NCBI RefSeq assembly: GCF_001704155.1
Contig: NZ_CP016294.1
Coordinates: 1,981,501 to 2,045,500 of the forward strand
Source of the DNA: Stenotrophomonas rhizophila
Lineage (GTDB): Bacteria > Pseudomonadota > Gammaproteobacteria > Xanthomonadales > Xanthomonadaceae
Length of the DNA: 64,000 nt
Direction: 5' to 3'
The notes under the pieces were generated by a model. The model worked only from the letters and a program-made list of their open reading frames with translations, did not search any database and was not told the origin of the DNA. The position numbers and the translations under genes were made by a program. Positions 56,264 to 64,000 of this stretch are shown here, one piece after another. Numbering within the stretch: position 1 is the first letter of the stretch; each line of letters begins with the position of its first letter.

Positions 56264-57389
56264 ATGATCGAGCTCAATCCCGTGCGCCAGCGAATCACCG
56301 ATCTCACCGATCGCGTGCTCTCGCTCAGGGGGTATCTTTGACTACGACGCCAAGAAAGAGCGTCTGGAAGAAGTAACCCGGGAACTGGAAAACCCCGATA
56401 TCTGGAACAACGCCGAATATGCCCAGACCCTGGGCCGCGAGCGTTCCAGCCTGGAAAAGACCGTGGGCGGCATCGCCACCATCCTTGATGGCCTGACCGA
56501 ATCCGGCGAACTGCTGGAACTGGCTGAAAGCGAACAGGACGAAGACACCGCCCTGGCCGTGGTCGCCGACCTGGACAAGTACCAGAAGCACGTGGAACAG
56601 CTGGAATTCCAGCGCATGTTCTCCGGCAAGATGGACAACGCCCCCGCGTTCGTCGACATCCAGGCCGGTGCCGGTGGTACCGAAGCCCAGGACTGGGCCG
56701 AAATCCTGCTGCGCATGTACCTGCGCTGGTGCGAATCGCGCGGCTGGAAGACCGAACTGATGGAAGTGTCCGGAGGCGATGTTGCCGGCATCAAGTCGGC
56801 CACGCTGCGCGTGGAAGGCGACTACGCCTATGGCTGGCTGAAGACCGAAACCGGCGTGCACCGCCTGGTGCGCAAGTCGCCGTTCGATTCGGACAACCGC
56901 CGCCACACCAGCTTCACCTCGGTGTTCGTGTCGCCGGAAGTCGACAACAACATTGAAATCGACATCAACCCGGCCGACCTGCGTACCGACGTGTACCGCT
57001 CGTCCGGCGCCGGTGGCCAGCACGTCAACAAGACCGAATCGGCGGTGCGCATCACGCACATCCCGACCAATACGGTCGTGGCCTGCCAGACCGGCCGCAG
57101 CCAGCACCAGAACCGCGACAACGCGATGAAGATGCTGGCCGCCAAGCTGTACGAGCTGGAAATCCAGAAGCGCAACGCCGAGCGCGATGCGGTGGAAGCG
57201 ACCAAGTCCGACATCGGCTGGGGCAGCCAGATCCGCAACTACGTGCTGGACCAGAGCCGCATCAAGGACCTGCGCACCGGCATCGAACGTTCGGACACGC
57301 AGAAGGTGCTCGATGGCGACCTCGACGAATTCGTCGAAGCCAGCCTGAAGTCGGGCCTGGAAGTCGGTTCCAAACGCCTCGACGCCTGA
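56264..57389 (+). CDS. prfB: Peptide chain release factor 2 with programmed +1 frameshift
   Basis: Reads UGA and UAA stop codons. The ATG at 56264 opens a 25-codon segment [25 protein letters not shown] that stops at the in-frame TGA 56339-56341. At CTT TGA C the ribosome shifts +1, skips T 56339 and continues in the second frame to 57389, giving 374 residues. The shift site AGGGGGTATCTTTGAC with its internal Shine-Dalgarno-like AGGGGG is the classical autoregulatory signal. The SPF codon-recognition motif ([14 protein letters not shown]) and GGQ ([16 protein letters not shown]) are present. The CDS is therefore join(56264..56338,56340..57389). Confidence 0.97.
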
Positions 57390-57482
57390 CGGTCGGGCCG
57401 CCACGTGCGGCCCGATCCGCTCCATCCCGGCACCCCGGGTTTCGTATTTCCCGTCCATATCCCCCAGACATAGACCCACGCC

Positions 57483-59000
57483 ATGAACGATCAGATCCCC
57501 GCGCCGCAGCCCCCCGTCGACGAGAACAGCCTCATCGCCGAGCGCCGCGCGAAACTGACCGCGCTGCGCGGGCAGGGCATCGCCTACCCGAACGACTTCC
57601 GCCGTGAGGATTTCGCCGGCACCCTGCAGGGCGAGTTCGCCGATGCCGAGCAGTGGACCGCCGAAGCGCTGGAAGCCACCGACCGCACGGTGAAGATGGC
57701 CGGCCGGCTGATGGCCAAGCGGGTGATGGGCAAGGCCAGCTTCGCCCAGATCCAGGACGAATCCGGCCGCATCCAGCTGTTCCTGCAGGGCAGCACGCTG
57801 GGCGATGCCTATACCGCCTTCAAGGGCTGGGACGTGGGCGACATCATCGCCGTCGAAGGCGGGCTGACCCGGACCAAGACCGGTGAGCTGTCGGTCAAGG
57901 CCACCAGCATCCGCCTGCTGACCAAGTCGCTGCGCCCGTTGCCGGACAAGTGGCATGGCCTGGCCGACGTCGAGCAACGCTACCGCCAGCGCTACGTGGA
58001 CCTGATCGTGACCCCGGAGTCGCGCGAGGTGTTCATCAAGCGCTCGCGGATCATCCGCGCCATGCGCGCATGGTTGGACAACCGCGACTTCCTGGAAGTC
58101 GAAACGCCGATGATGCATTACATCCCCGGCGGCGCGACGGCCAAGCCGTTCACCACCCACCACAACGCGCTGGACCTGGACCTGTACCTGCGCGTGGCCC
58201 CGGAGCTGTACCTCAAGCGCCTGGTCGTGGGCGGCCTGGAGCGCGTGTACGAGATCAACCGCAACTTCCGCAACGAAGGCGTCAGCACCCGGCACAACCC
58301 GGAATTCACCATGATGGAGCTGTACGAGGCCTACGCCACGTACAACGAAGTGATGGACCTGACCGAAGGCGTCATCCGTGACGTGGCCAGCAAGGTGCTG
58401 GGCACCACCACGGTGGAGTGGGACGGCGCCACCATCGACCTGGCCCCGGCGTTCCGCCGCTGGCGGATGGACGAGGCGGTGCGCCACCACAACCCGGAAA
58501 TCAGCCTGGCCGACTGCACCGACCGCGAGGCGCTGCTGCGCCATTGCGAGCGGCTGAAGATCCGGGTCAAGCCGTCCTACGGCTGGGGCAAGCTGCTGCT
58601 GGAGATCTTCGAAGCCACCGTCGAGCACACCCTGGTGCAGCCGACCTTCATCACCGACCACCCGGTCGAGGTCTCGCCGCTGGCCCGCGCCAACGACGAC
58701 CAGCCCGGCTACACCGACCGCTTCGAGCTGTTCATCAACGGCAAGGAGCTGGCCAACGGCTTCTCCGAGCTGAACGACCCCGAAGACCAGGCGGCCCGCT
58801 TCCAGGCCCAGGTCACGGCCAAGGAAGGTGGCGATGACGAAGCCATGCATTACGACGCCGATTACATCCGTGCGCTGGAGTACGGTATGGCCCCGACCGG
58901 CGGCCTGGGTATCGGCATCGACCGCCTGGTGATGCTGCTGACCGGCAGCAGCTCGATCCGCGACGTGCTGCTGTTCCCCTACATGCGTCCCGAAAACTGA
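57483..59000 (+). CDS. lysS: Lysyl-tRNA synthetase (class II)
   Basis: 505 residues. An N-terminal OB-fold tRNA-anticodon domain (about 1-170) precedes a class-II catalytic core with motif 2 [28 protein letters not shown] (split here as [11 protein letters not shown] and [11 protein letters not shown]) and motif 3 [15 protein letters not shown] near the end. It attaches lysine to tRNA-Lys. It follows prfB by 93 bases, the usual bacterial prfB-lysS order, and precedes the rpfG leader. Confidence 0.97.
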   Translation: MNDQIPAPQPPVDENSLIAERRAKLTALRGQGIAYPNDFRREDFAGTLQGEFADAEQWTAEALEATDRTVKMAGRLMAKRVMGKASFAQIQDESGRIQLFLQGSTLGDAYTAFKGWDVGDIIAVEGGLTRTKTGELSVKATSIRLLTKSLRPLPDKWHGLADVEQRYRQRYVDLIVTPESREVFIKRSRIIRAMRAWLDNRDFLEVETPMMHYIPGGATAKPFTTHHNALDLDLYLRVAPELYLKRLVVGGLERVYEINRNFRNEGVSTRHNPEFTMMELYEAYATYNEVMDLTEGVIRDVASKVLGTTTVEWDGATIDLAPAFRRWRMDEAVRHHNPEISLADCTDREALLRHCERLKIRVKPSYGWGKLLLEIFEATVEHTLVQPTFITDHPVEVSPLARANDDQPGYTDRFELFINGKELANGFSELNDPEDQAARFQAQVTAKEGGDDEAMHYDADYIRALEYGMAPTGGLGIGIDRLVMLLTGSSSIRDVLLFPYMRPEN

Positions 59001-59154
59001 GACGTAGGTCCGGATGGCCCCGCAGGGGCCGTCCCGGCGGGCTTCCGCTGCGGTGGCCGGACGCGTATGGTTTCCCCGTGGCCCTAGATGGCGCAATCCG
59101 CGCCGGCCGTGGAGCATGAGGTGGGACGGGGCATGCGTGACACGCGCATCACAC

Positions 59155-59170
59155 TGTGACCACGATCATG
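59155..59170 (+). promoter_or_regulatory. Possible Clp (CRP-like) site before rpfG
   Basis: TGTGACCACGATCATG fits TGTGA-N6-TCACA at eight of ten half-site positions. It lies 30 bases upstream of the rpfG start. Clp is a c-di-GMP-responsive CRP homologue in Xanthomonas, and RpfG lowers c-di-GMP, so feedback is conceivable. Confidence 0.35.
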
Positions 59171-59200
59171 AACTGGGGAATCGTGACCGGAGGTGGTCCC

Positions 59201-60340
59201 ATGCAAGGTGCCGGTATGCAGAGCGGCGGGGTATCCTTACCGCAGCATGTGCCAGTGTGGTCCAGGAAGACGACGGAAACAGCCTTGAATATTGTCATCG
59301 TTGACGATCAGACGTCCGCGCGCACGATGCTGCGGCATGTCATCGAGGACATCGCGCCGGAACTGAGCGTGCATGATTTCGGCGACCCGCTGACGGCGCT
59401 TGCCTGGTGCGAATCGCACGGGGTGGACCTGCTGCTGCTCGACTATCGCATGCCGGAAATGGACGGGCTGGAATTCGCCCGGCGTTTCCGCCGCCTGCCC
59501 AAGCACCGCGACATTCCGGTGATCCTGATCACCGTGGTCGGCGATGAGCCGATCCGCCAGGCCGCGCTTGAAGCGGGCGTCATCGACTTCCTGGTCAAGC
59601 CGATCCGCCCGCGCGAGCTGCGCGCGCGCTGCTATAACCTGCTGCAGCTGCGGCAGCAGTCGGAAAACGTGAAGCAACGCGCGCTGTCGCTGGAACAGCG
59701 GCTGCTGGCCAGCATGCACGAGGTCGAGGAACGCGAGCGCGAGACGCTGTCGCGGCTGGCCCGCGCGATCGAGTTCCGTGATGCCGGCACCAGCGCCTAC
59801 CTCGAGCGCATGGCGCACGTGGCCGGGCTGATCGCAGAGCAGCTCGGGCTGCCGGAAGAAGAAGTCAAACTGATCGAGATGGCCGCGCCCCTGCACGACA
59901 TGGGCAAGATCGCCATTCCCGATGCCGTGCTGCTCAAGCAGGGCAAACTCAACGACGAGGAGCTGGCCATCATGCGCCGGCACCCGCGTATCGGTTACGA
60001 ACTGCTCAGTGGCAGCCAGAACCGTTTCATCCAGGTCGGCGCGTTGATCGCGCTGCGCCACCACGAACGTTACGACGGCAGCGGGTATCCCGACGGTCTG
60101 GTCGGTGAAGCCATCCCGCTGGAAGCGCGGATCGTGGCCGTTGCCGATGTCTTCGATGCCCTGATCTCGCCGCGCCCATACAAGGAAGCATGGACGATGG
60201 AAGCCACCCTGGCCTATCTGTACGCACAACGCGGGCGCCTGTTCGACCCGCGCTGCGTGGACGCACTGCTGCGCGGCCGCGTGCAGCTGGACGACATCTG
60301 CGCGCAGCATTCCGTTGCGTCCTCCCGCCCGGGGATGTGA
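59201..60340 (+). CDS. rpfG: HD-GYP response regulator RpfG (cyclic-di-GMP phosphodiesterase)
   Basis: Output of the DSF signalling system; degrades c-di-GMP when RpfC signals. 379 residues from ATG 59201, chosen because GGAGGTGG precedes it; shorter starts are possible. A receiver domain (about 30-150) has phospho-acceptor Asp81 in LLLDYRMPEMDG and Lys in LVKPIRPREL. The HD-GYP domain follows a coiled linker: HDMGKIAIPD (His232) and the GYP block RHHERYDGSGYPDGL. Stop TGA is one base before the rpfC ATG, so the two are coupled. Confidence 0.95.
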   Translation: MQGAGMQSGGVSLPQHVPVWSRKTTETALNIVIVDDQTSARTMLRHVIEDIAPELSVHDFGDPLTALAWCESHGVDLLLLDYRMPEMDGLEFARRFRRLPKHRDIPVILITVVGDEPIRQAALEAGVIDFLVKPIRPRELRARCYNLLQLRQQSENVKQRALSLEQRLLASMHEVEERERETLSRLARAIEFRDAGTSAYLERMAHVAGLIAEQLGLPEEEVKLIEMAAPLHDMGKIAIPDAVLLKQGKLNDEELAIMRRHPRIGYELLSGSQNRFIQVGALIALRHHERYDGSGYPDGLVGEAIPLEARIVAVADVFDALISPRPYKEAWTMEATLAYLYAQRGRLFDPRCVDALLRGRVQLDDICAQHSVASSRPGM

Positions 60341-60341
60341 C

Positions 60342-62555
60342 ATGGCAGGTCTGTTCCAGATGTTGAAGCAGCGGCTTGGCGCGCTCCCGGGCCTGACGCT
60401 GCTCAGGCGCCAGCTGGGCAACCGCCCTGACAGTGAGCATGGCCAGGCGATCGTACGCATCGTCCTGATCGTGCTGATCCTGGGATACGTGCTGATGCCG
60501 GGGGTGCGCAACGACCTGCCGCACCACCAGTACCAGGTGGTGCTGGGCATCGTGCTGACCGGGCTGACGCTGTCGGTGCTGCTGTTCTCGTGGCTGCTGG
60601 CGCGCCCCGGTCGTTCGGACCCGCGCCGGGTGGCCGGTATGCTGGCCGATTACGGGCTCATTGCTGCCGGCATGGTGCAGATGGGCGAGCCGCTGTCGTG
60701 GGTCTACATCGTGGTGATGTGGGTCACGGTGGGCAACGGCATGCGCTACGGCAACAAGTACCTGTACGCCGCCGTGGGCATGGCGCTGGTCAGTTTCGGG
60801 GTGACCGTGCTCGCCACCGGCTACTGGCAGGCCAACGCGCGGCTGGGCTTCGGCCTGTGGCTGGGCCTGGCAGCGGTGCCGCTGTACTTCGCCAGCCTGC
60901 TGCGCCAGTTGACCCATGCGATGGACGAGGCGCGCCGCGCCAGCGAGGCCAAGAGCCGTTTCCTGGCCAACATGAGCCACGAGTTCCGCACGCCGCTCAA
61001 TGGCCTGTCGGGCATGACCGAGGTGCTGGCGACCACTACGCTGGATGAAGAGCAGCGTGAGTGCGTCAATACCATCCAGGCATCCTCGCGCAGCCTGCTG
61101 GCGCTGGTGGAAGAGGTGCTGGACATCTCGGCCATCGAAGCGGGCAAGCTGCGGGTGGTGGCCGAGGACTTCTCGCTGGACGACGTGGTGCAGTCGATCG
61201 GCCTGATCCTGATGCCGCAGGCGCGTTTGAAGCATCTGGATTACCAGGTCAAGGTCGCCGCAGGCGTGCCGCGCCTGCTGCGCGGCGACCTCGGTCACCT
61301 GCGCCAGATCCTGCTCAACCTGGCCGGCAACGCGGTGAAGTTCACCGAGCACGGCAGGATCGAGATCCGGGTGTCGCAGGTGGGCGAGGAGGGCCACGGC
61401 CAGGTCCGGTTGCGCTTCGACATCCTCGACACCGGCATTGGCGTGGGCCCGGAAATGCGTTCGCGCCTGTTCCAGGCCTTCGAGCAGGCCGATGTCAGCC
61501 TGGGCCGCCGCCACGAAGGCAGCGGGCTGGGTACCTCGATCTCGCGTGGGCTGGTCGAAGCCATGGGGGGACAGATCGGCTATGCCGAGAACCCGCCGCA
61601 GGGCAGCTGCTTCTGGTTCGAACTGCCGTTCGCATTGCCACCGGTGGTAGCCGGCGAGTTCACCCCGGCCGTGCTCGGCAATGGCCTGCAGAGCGCGCAG
61701 GACAATGTAATCGCTTTCGCCGACCCGTTCCTGCGCCACCGCGCTCGCGTGCGCAGCATGAAGGTGCTGGTGGCCGACGACCACCAGGCCAACCGGCTGG
61801 TGCTGCAGCGGCTGCTGCAGAAGGCCGGGCACAAGGTGGTGTGCGTCAACGGCGGCGAAGCGGTGCTCGATGCGATGGCCGAAAGCGATTACGACGTAGC
61901 CATCGTCGACCTGCACATGCCGGGCATGAGCGGGCTGGACATGCTCAAGGAGCTGCGCGTGCTGCAGGCCGGTGGCGCCCCGCGCACGCCGGTGCTGGTG
62001 CTCAGCGCCGACGTCACCCCCGAGTCGATCCAGCAGTGCACCCAGGCCGGCGCGCACACCTTCTTCGGCAAGCCGGTGGTGCCGGTGAAGCTGCTGGACA
62101 CCCTGGCCGAGATCGCCGCCAACGATGGCCTGAAAGCCCGCACCGCCGTGGTGCCGTCCACGCCGGTGGCCGTGGGCGTGCTCGATACCGGCGTGCTCGA
62201 TGAACTGGCCGCGCTGGGCATGGGCGAGGGCTTCGAGCAGGAGTTCATCCGCCAGTGCCTGGCCGACGCCACGCAGTGCGTGGGCGTGGCGATGGAAGCG
62301 GGCGAACGTGGCGACTGGGTACACCTGCGCGAGCAGGCGCACGCGATCAAGGGCGTGGCCAGCAACCTGGGCCTGGTGCGGGTGGCTTACCGTGCCGGCG
62401 AGGTGATGCACATGGCCGACTGGCAGCTCAAGAGCGAATGGCGCGAGCGGATGAAGCTGATCCGTACGGCGGTGAAGGAAGGCAAACAGGCGCTGGAAGC
62501 GCGCAGGCGTCCGGGTGCCTCGTCCACGGACGACGGTGGCATCGACATGCGTTGA
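60342..62555 (+). CDS. rpfC: Hybrid sensor histidine kinase RpfC
   Basis: 737-residue DSF sensor. An N-terminal membrane domain with about five to six hydrophobic spans (residues about 38-190: [92 protein letters not shown]) is followed by HisKA His213 in [16 protein letters not shown], HATPase ([22 protein letters not shown]), a receiver domain with Asp523 ([16 protein letters not shown]) and a C-terminal HPt His667 ([12 protein letters not shown]). All phosphorelay residues are intact. The predicted membrane count matches the short-sensor type of Xanthomonas rather than the ten-span type known in some Stenotrophomonas. Confidence 0.95.
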   Translation: MAGLFQMLKQRLGALPGLTLLRRQLGNRPDSEHGQAIVRIVLIVLILGYVLMPGVRNDLPHHQYQVVLGIVLTGLTLSVLLFSWLLARPGRSDPRRVAGMLADYGLIAAGMVQMGEPLSWVYIVVMWVTVGNGMRYGNKYLYAAVGMALVSFGVTVLATGYWQANARLGFGLWLGLAAVPLYFASLLRQLTHAMDEARRASEAKSRFLANMSHEFRTPLNGLSGMTEVLATTTLDEEQRECVNTIQASSRSLLALVEEVLDISAIEAGKLRVVAEDFSLDDVVQSIGLILMPQARLKHLDYQVKVAAGVPRLLRGDLGHLRQILLNLAGNAVKFTEHGRIEIRVSQVGEEGHGQVRLRFDILDTGIGVGPEMRSRLFQAFEQADVSLGRRHEGSGLGTSISRGLVEAMGGQIGYAENPPQGSCFWFELPFALPPVVAGEFTPAVLGNGLQSAQDNVIAFADPFLRHRARVRSMKVLVADDHQANRLVLQRLLQKAGHKVVCVNGGEAVLDAMAESDYDVAIVDLHMPGMSGLDMLKELRVLQAGGAPRTPVLVLSADVTPESIQQCTQAGAHTFFGKPVVPVKLLDTLAEIAANDGLKARTAVVPSTPVAVGVLDTGVLDELAALGMGEGFEQEFIRQCLADATQCVGVAMEAGERGDWVHLREQAHAIKGVASNLGLVRVAYRAGEVMHMADWQLKSEWRERMKLIRTAVKEGKQALEARRRPGASSTDDGGIDMR

Positions 62556-62585
62556 AAAAAAGCCCGGCTCCAACCGGGCTTTTTT
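62555..62585. terminator. Bidirectional terminator between rpfC and rpfF
   Basis: AGCCCGG-ctccaa-CCGGGCT stem with A-run (62555-62561) and T-run (62581-62585). Lies immediately after the rpfC stop (+) and 30 bases beyond the rpfF stop (-), so it can end both converging transcripts. Confidence 0.85.
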
Positions 62586-62614
62586 ACTGGAACCCCCTGC
62601 TTGCGATGGCGCAG

Positions 62615-63484
62615 TTACGCGGCATCGGACTGGGCACGGCGGGTCTGCGCCTTGATCAACCGATCCATGGTGCGCAGCGACTTGTCTTCCAGGGCCAGTG
62701 CCGAATCCACCCAGATCTTGGTGATTTCCAGCAGTTCGTCATAGCCCACCGCCTGGGCCAGGTTGCGTGCAGCGTTCATCGCCAGGTAGGTGCGCGGGGT
62801 GCGCTGCTGCTGGCGGATCAGGTCTTCGGCCGCCTTGATGCCCTGTCCCTTGGGCACCAGCACGTCGACCACGCCCATGGCGTACATCTCTTCGGACGAG
62901 TAAACGCGGCCTTCGAGGATGATCTTCTCGGCCAGCTGCGGGGCCACGCGGCGGCACAGGAACGAGTACGCACCCATGCCCGGGAACAGCCCGAACAGGA
63001 CTTCGGGCAGGCCCATGCCGCAGCCTTCCTCGGCGATGATGGTGTGGCAGGCCAGCGCCATTTCCAGGCCGCCGCCCAGTGCATCGCCCTGGATCACGGC
63101 GATGGAACGCACGTCACCGCCGAAGCCGGTGTGCAGGTGGTGCACACCTTCAACGCAACGCTGGGCATAGGCCAGCAGGCGGTCGCGATTGCCTTCTCGG
63201 ATGAGCTGCGCGAACAGGGCCAGGTCGCCGCCCAGGTTGTAGGCGGTGGCGTCGGAGGCGAGCACGAAGTGGCGCAGTTTGCCGCTGTTGCGCTCAGCCG
63301 GAGACAGGGTGATCTGGCTCATCACGCTCCACATCTCGTCCAGCATGTCCTTGCGGCAGCAGGGACGGATGCCGGTGGCGGCATCGGCGTGCATGAAGAG
63401 CCAGTGGGCGGCGTTGTCGGGGGTCGATTCGGTGCGGATGGTCGCATAGCCGTGGGAATACGGGAGCTTTTCGATGGATTGCAT
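62615..63484 (-). CDS. rpfF: DSF synthase RpfF (enoyl-CoA hydratase-like)
   Basis: Makes the cis-2-unsaturated fatty-acid signal DSF from acyl-ACP. 289 residues from ATG 63484, preceded by GAGGTAA; longer upstream frames are not genes. Catalytic Glu141 (GGGLEMALACHTII) and Glu161 (GMGLPEVLF) sit at the same positions as in Xanthomonas RpfF. The N-terminal 70 residues (MQSIEKLPYSHGYATIRTES...) differ strongly from Xanthomonas, while GDLALFAQLIREGNRDRLLAYAQRCV and the C-terminal KSLRTMDRLIKAQTRR are well kept. It lies between rpfC and rpfB as in other rpf clusters. Confidence 0.93.
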   Translation of the reverse strand: MQSIEKLPYSHGYATIRTESTPDNAAHWLFMHADAATGIRPCCRKDMLDEMWSVMSQITLSPAERNSGKLRHFVLASDATAYNLGGDLALFAQLIREGNRDRLLAYAQRCVEGVHHLHTGFGGDVRSIAVIQGDALGGGLEMALACHTIIAEEGCGMGLPEVLFGLFPGMGAYSFLCRRVAPQLAEKIILEGRVYSSEEMYAMGVVDVLVPKGQGIKAAEDLIRQQQRTPRTYLAMNAARNLAQAVGYDELLEITKIWVDSALALEDKSLRTMDRLIKAQTRRAQSDAA

Positions 63485-63795
63485 GGGGATTACCTCGGCG
63501 GGTTGGCCTGCAGGGAGGACGGTGGGCGGCAGGCCGGACGGGTCCACACGCCGCGATCCTACACCGCCAACCCGGGCCGGAATGCAAACGCGATTGATAA
63601 TGTCCAAGGGGACCGGAATACCGGCCAGAATCTCGTTCAGCCTTATGCCGCAAGGGTATCCGGCGATTCACATCGCGCTGCACCCGTGGGGTCCAAGTTA
63701 ATCGGCGGACATAGGAATTGGACGAATCTCAGAAAAAGAAAACGCCCGCAGGGCGATGCCGTGCGGGCGTTCGATTTCTCGCTGGTAGCTTCTGC
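63485..63795. other. 311-bp intergenic region between rpfB and rpfF
   Basis: Contains the rpfB terminator at 63732-63771 and, nearer rpfF, the presumed rpfF promoter region. AT-richer patches (TTATCAAT at about 63592-63599 on the minus strand) could be promoter parts but no clear -35/-10 pair is assigned. No ORF of its own is credible. The terminator implies that rpfF is transcribed at least partly from its own promoter. Confidence 0.6.
63732..63771 (-). terminator. Rho-independent terminator of rpfB
   Basis: On the minus strand a perfect 10-bp stem AACGCCCGCA-(11 nt)-TGCGGGCGTT is followed by TTCTTTTTCT. It lies 25 bases beyond the rpfB stop codon. Confidence 0.85.
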
Positions 63796-64000
63796 TTACG
63801 CGGCAGGGGTGTCGCGCAGTTCGCGGCGCAGGATCTTGCCGACGTTGGTCTTCGGCAGTTCCTTGCGGAACTCGACAATGCGCGGGTGCTTGTAGCCGGT
63901 CAGGTTGGCGCGGGCGTGTTCCTTGACCATTTCGGCGGTCAGGTTCGGATCCTTCTTGACGATGACCACCTTGACGATCTCGCCGGACTTTTCATCCGGC
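63796..64000 (-). CDS. rpfB: Long-chain acyl-CoA ligase RpfB (3' end only)
   Basis: The last 68 codons are in the window, ending in TAA at 63796-63798. Residues [39 protein letters not shown] and KILRRELRD are the C-terminal AMP-ligase domain, including the catalytic Lys in GKILRREL. Position beside rpfF identifies it as RpfB, the fatty acyl-CoA ligase involved in DSF turnover. The gene runs off the window. Confidence 0.88.
   Translation of the reverse strand, partial: PDEKSGEIVKVVIVKKDPNLTAEMVKEHARANLTGYKHPRIVEFRKELPKTNVGKILRRELRDTPAA

Noticed and set aside
56102..56341. prfB appearing broken into two frames (possible pseudogene)
   Set aside because: The break is exactly at the conserved RF2 frameshift site, and both halves carry intact motifs.

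Overview
The window is a GC-rich (roughly two-thirds G+C), densely coded chromosomal segment. Gene content, codon use, the rpf quorum-sensing block and short GTAG-headed palindromes point to the Xanthomonadaceae, most likely Stenotrophomonas. I see no phage, plasmid, insertion sequence, CRISPR array, tRNA or rRNA.

Layout. 1-2201: end of a histidine operon (hisH tail, hisA, hisF, hisIE, all overlapping). 2291-6820: secreted metallophosphoesterase, glucokinase, a Tat-exported N4-GlcNAc-asparaginase and cutC. 7206-20446: a mannoside/N-glycan utilisation locus. A TonB receptor diverges from GH92 alpha-mannosidase, LacI regulator, sugar permease, PfkB kinase, mannose isomerase and GH2 beta-mannosidase; four copies of one palindromic operator lie in the divergent region. 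20687-22677: methionine salvage (mtnB, mtnD, mtnC). 22961-25865: two tandem paralogous amino-acid permeases. 26074-27246: a Nudix protein, then three ~147-bp palindromic repeats. 27298-30101: serA divergent from a D-2-hydroxyglutarate-type dehydrogenase. 30164-33079: an envelope pair (DUF2388-like, DUF4105) and an MliC-type lipoprotein. 33094-38968: efpL, an SDR, a PAS/GGDEF/EAL protein, HMG-CoA lyase and an enoyl-CoA hydratase, which look like branched-chain amino-acid catabolism with a c-di-GMP enzyme embedded in it. 39086-41447: Fur-boxed feoAB plus a small membrane protein. 41622-51142: dapB, carA, carB, greA, rpfE, recJ and two unrecognised genes. 51156-56208: DUF1176 protein divergent from a VIT/vWA/DUF2135 protein and a membrane LytTR regulator. 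56264-64000: prfB (with the programmed frameshift), lysS, rpfG, rpfC, rpfF and the end of rpfB, i.e. the DSF cell-cell signalling system.

How the genes work together. In the mannose locus, the GH92 and GH2 enzymes release mannose outside the inner membrane, the permease imports it, the isomerase makes fructose and the kinase makes fructose-6-phosphate; the LacI protein probably reads the pathway. In the rpf block RpfF makes the DSF fatty-acid signal, RpfC senses it and RpfG degrades c-di-GMP. SerA and the flavin dehydrogenase opposite it probably form the known serine/D-2-hydroxyglutarate coupling.

The most unusual non-coding material is a cloverleaf-like palindrome found twice intact with compensatory stem changes and once as a remnant, and the triplicated REP-dimer array. 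No clearly undescribed multi-gene system is evident. The best candidates are the two unrecognised genes after recJ, the VIT/vWA protein with a TonB-box-like motif, and the c-di-GMP enzyme inside a catabolic operon.
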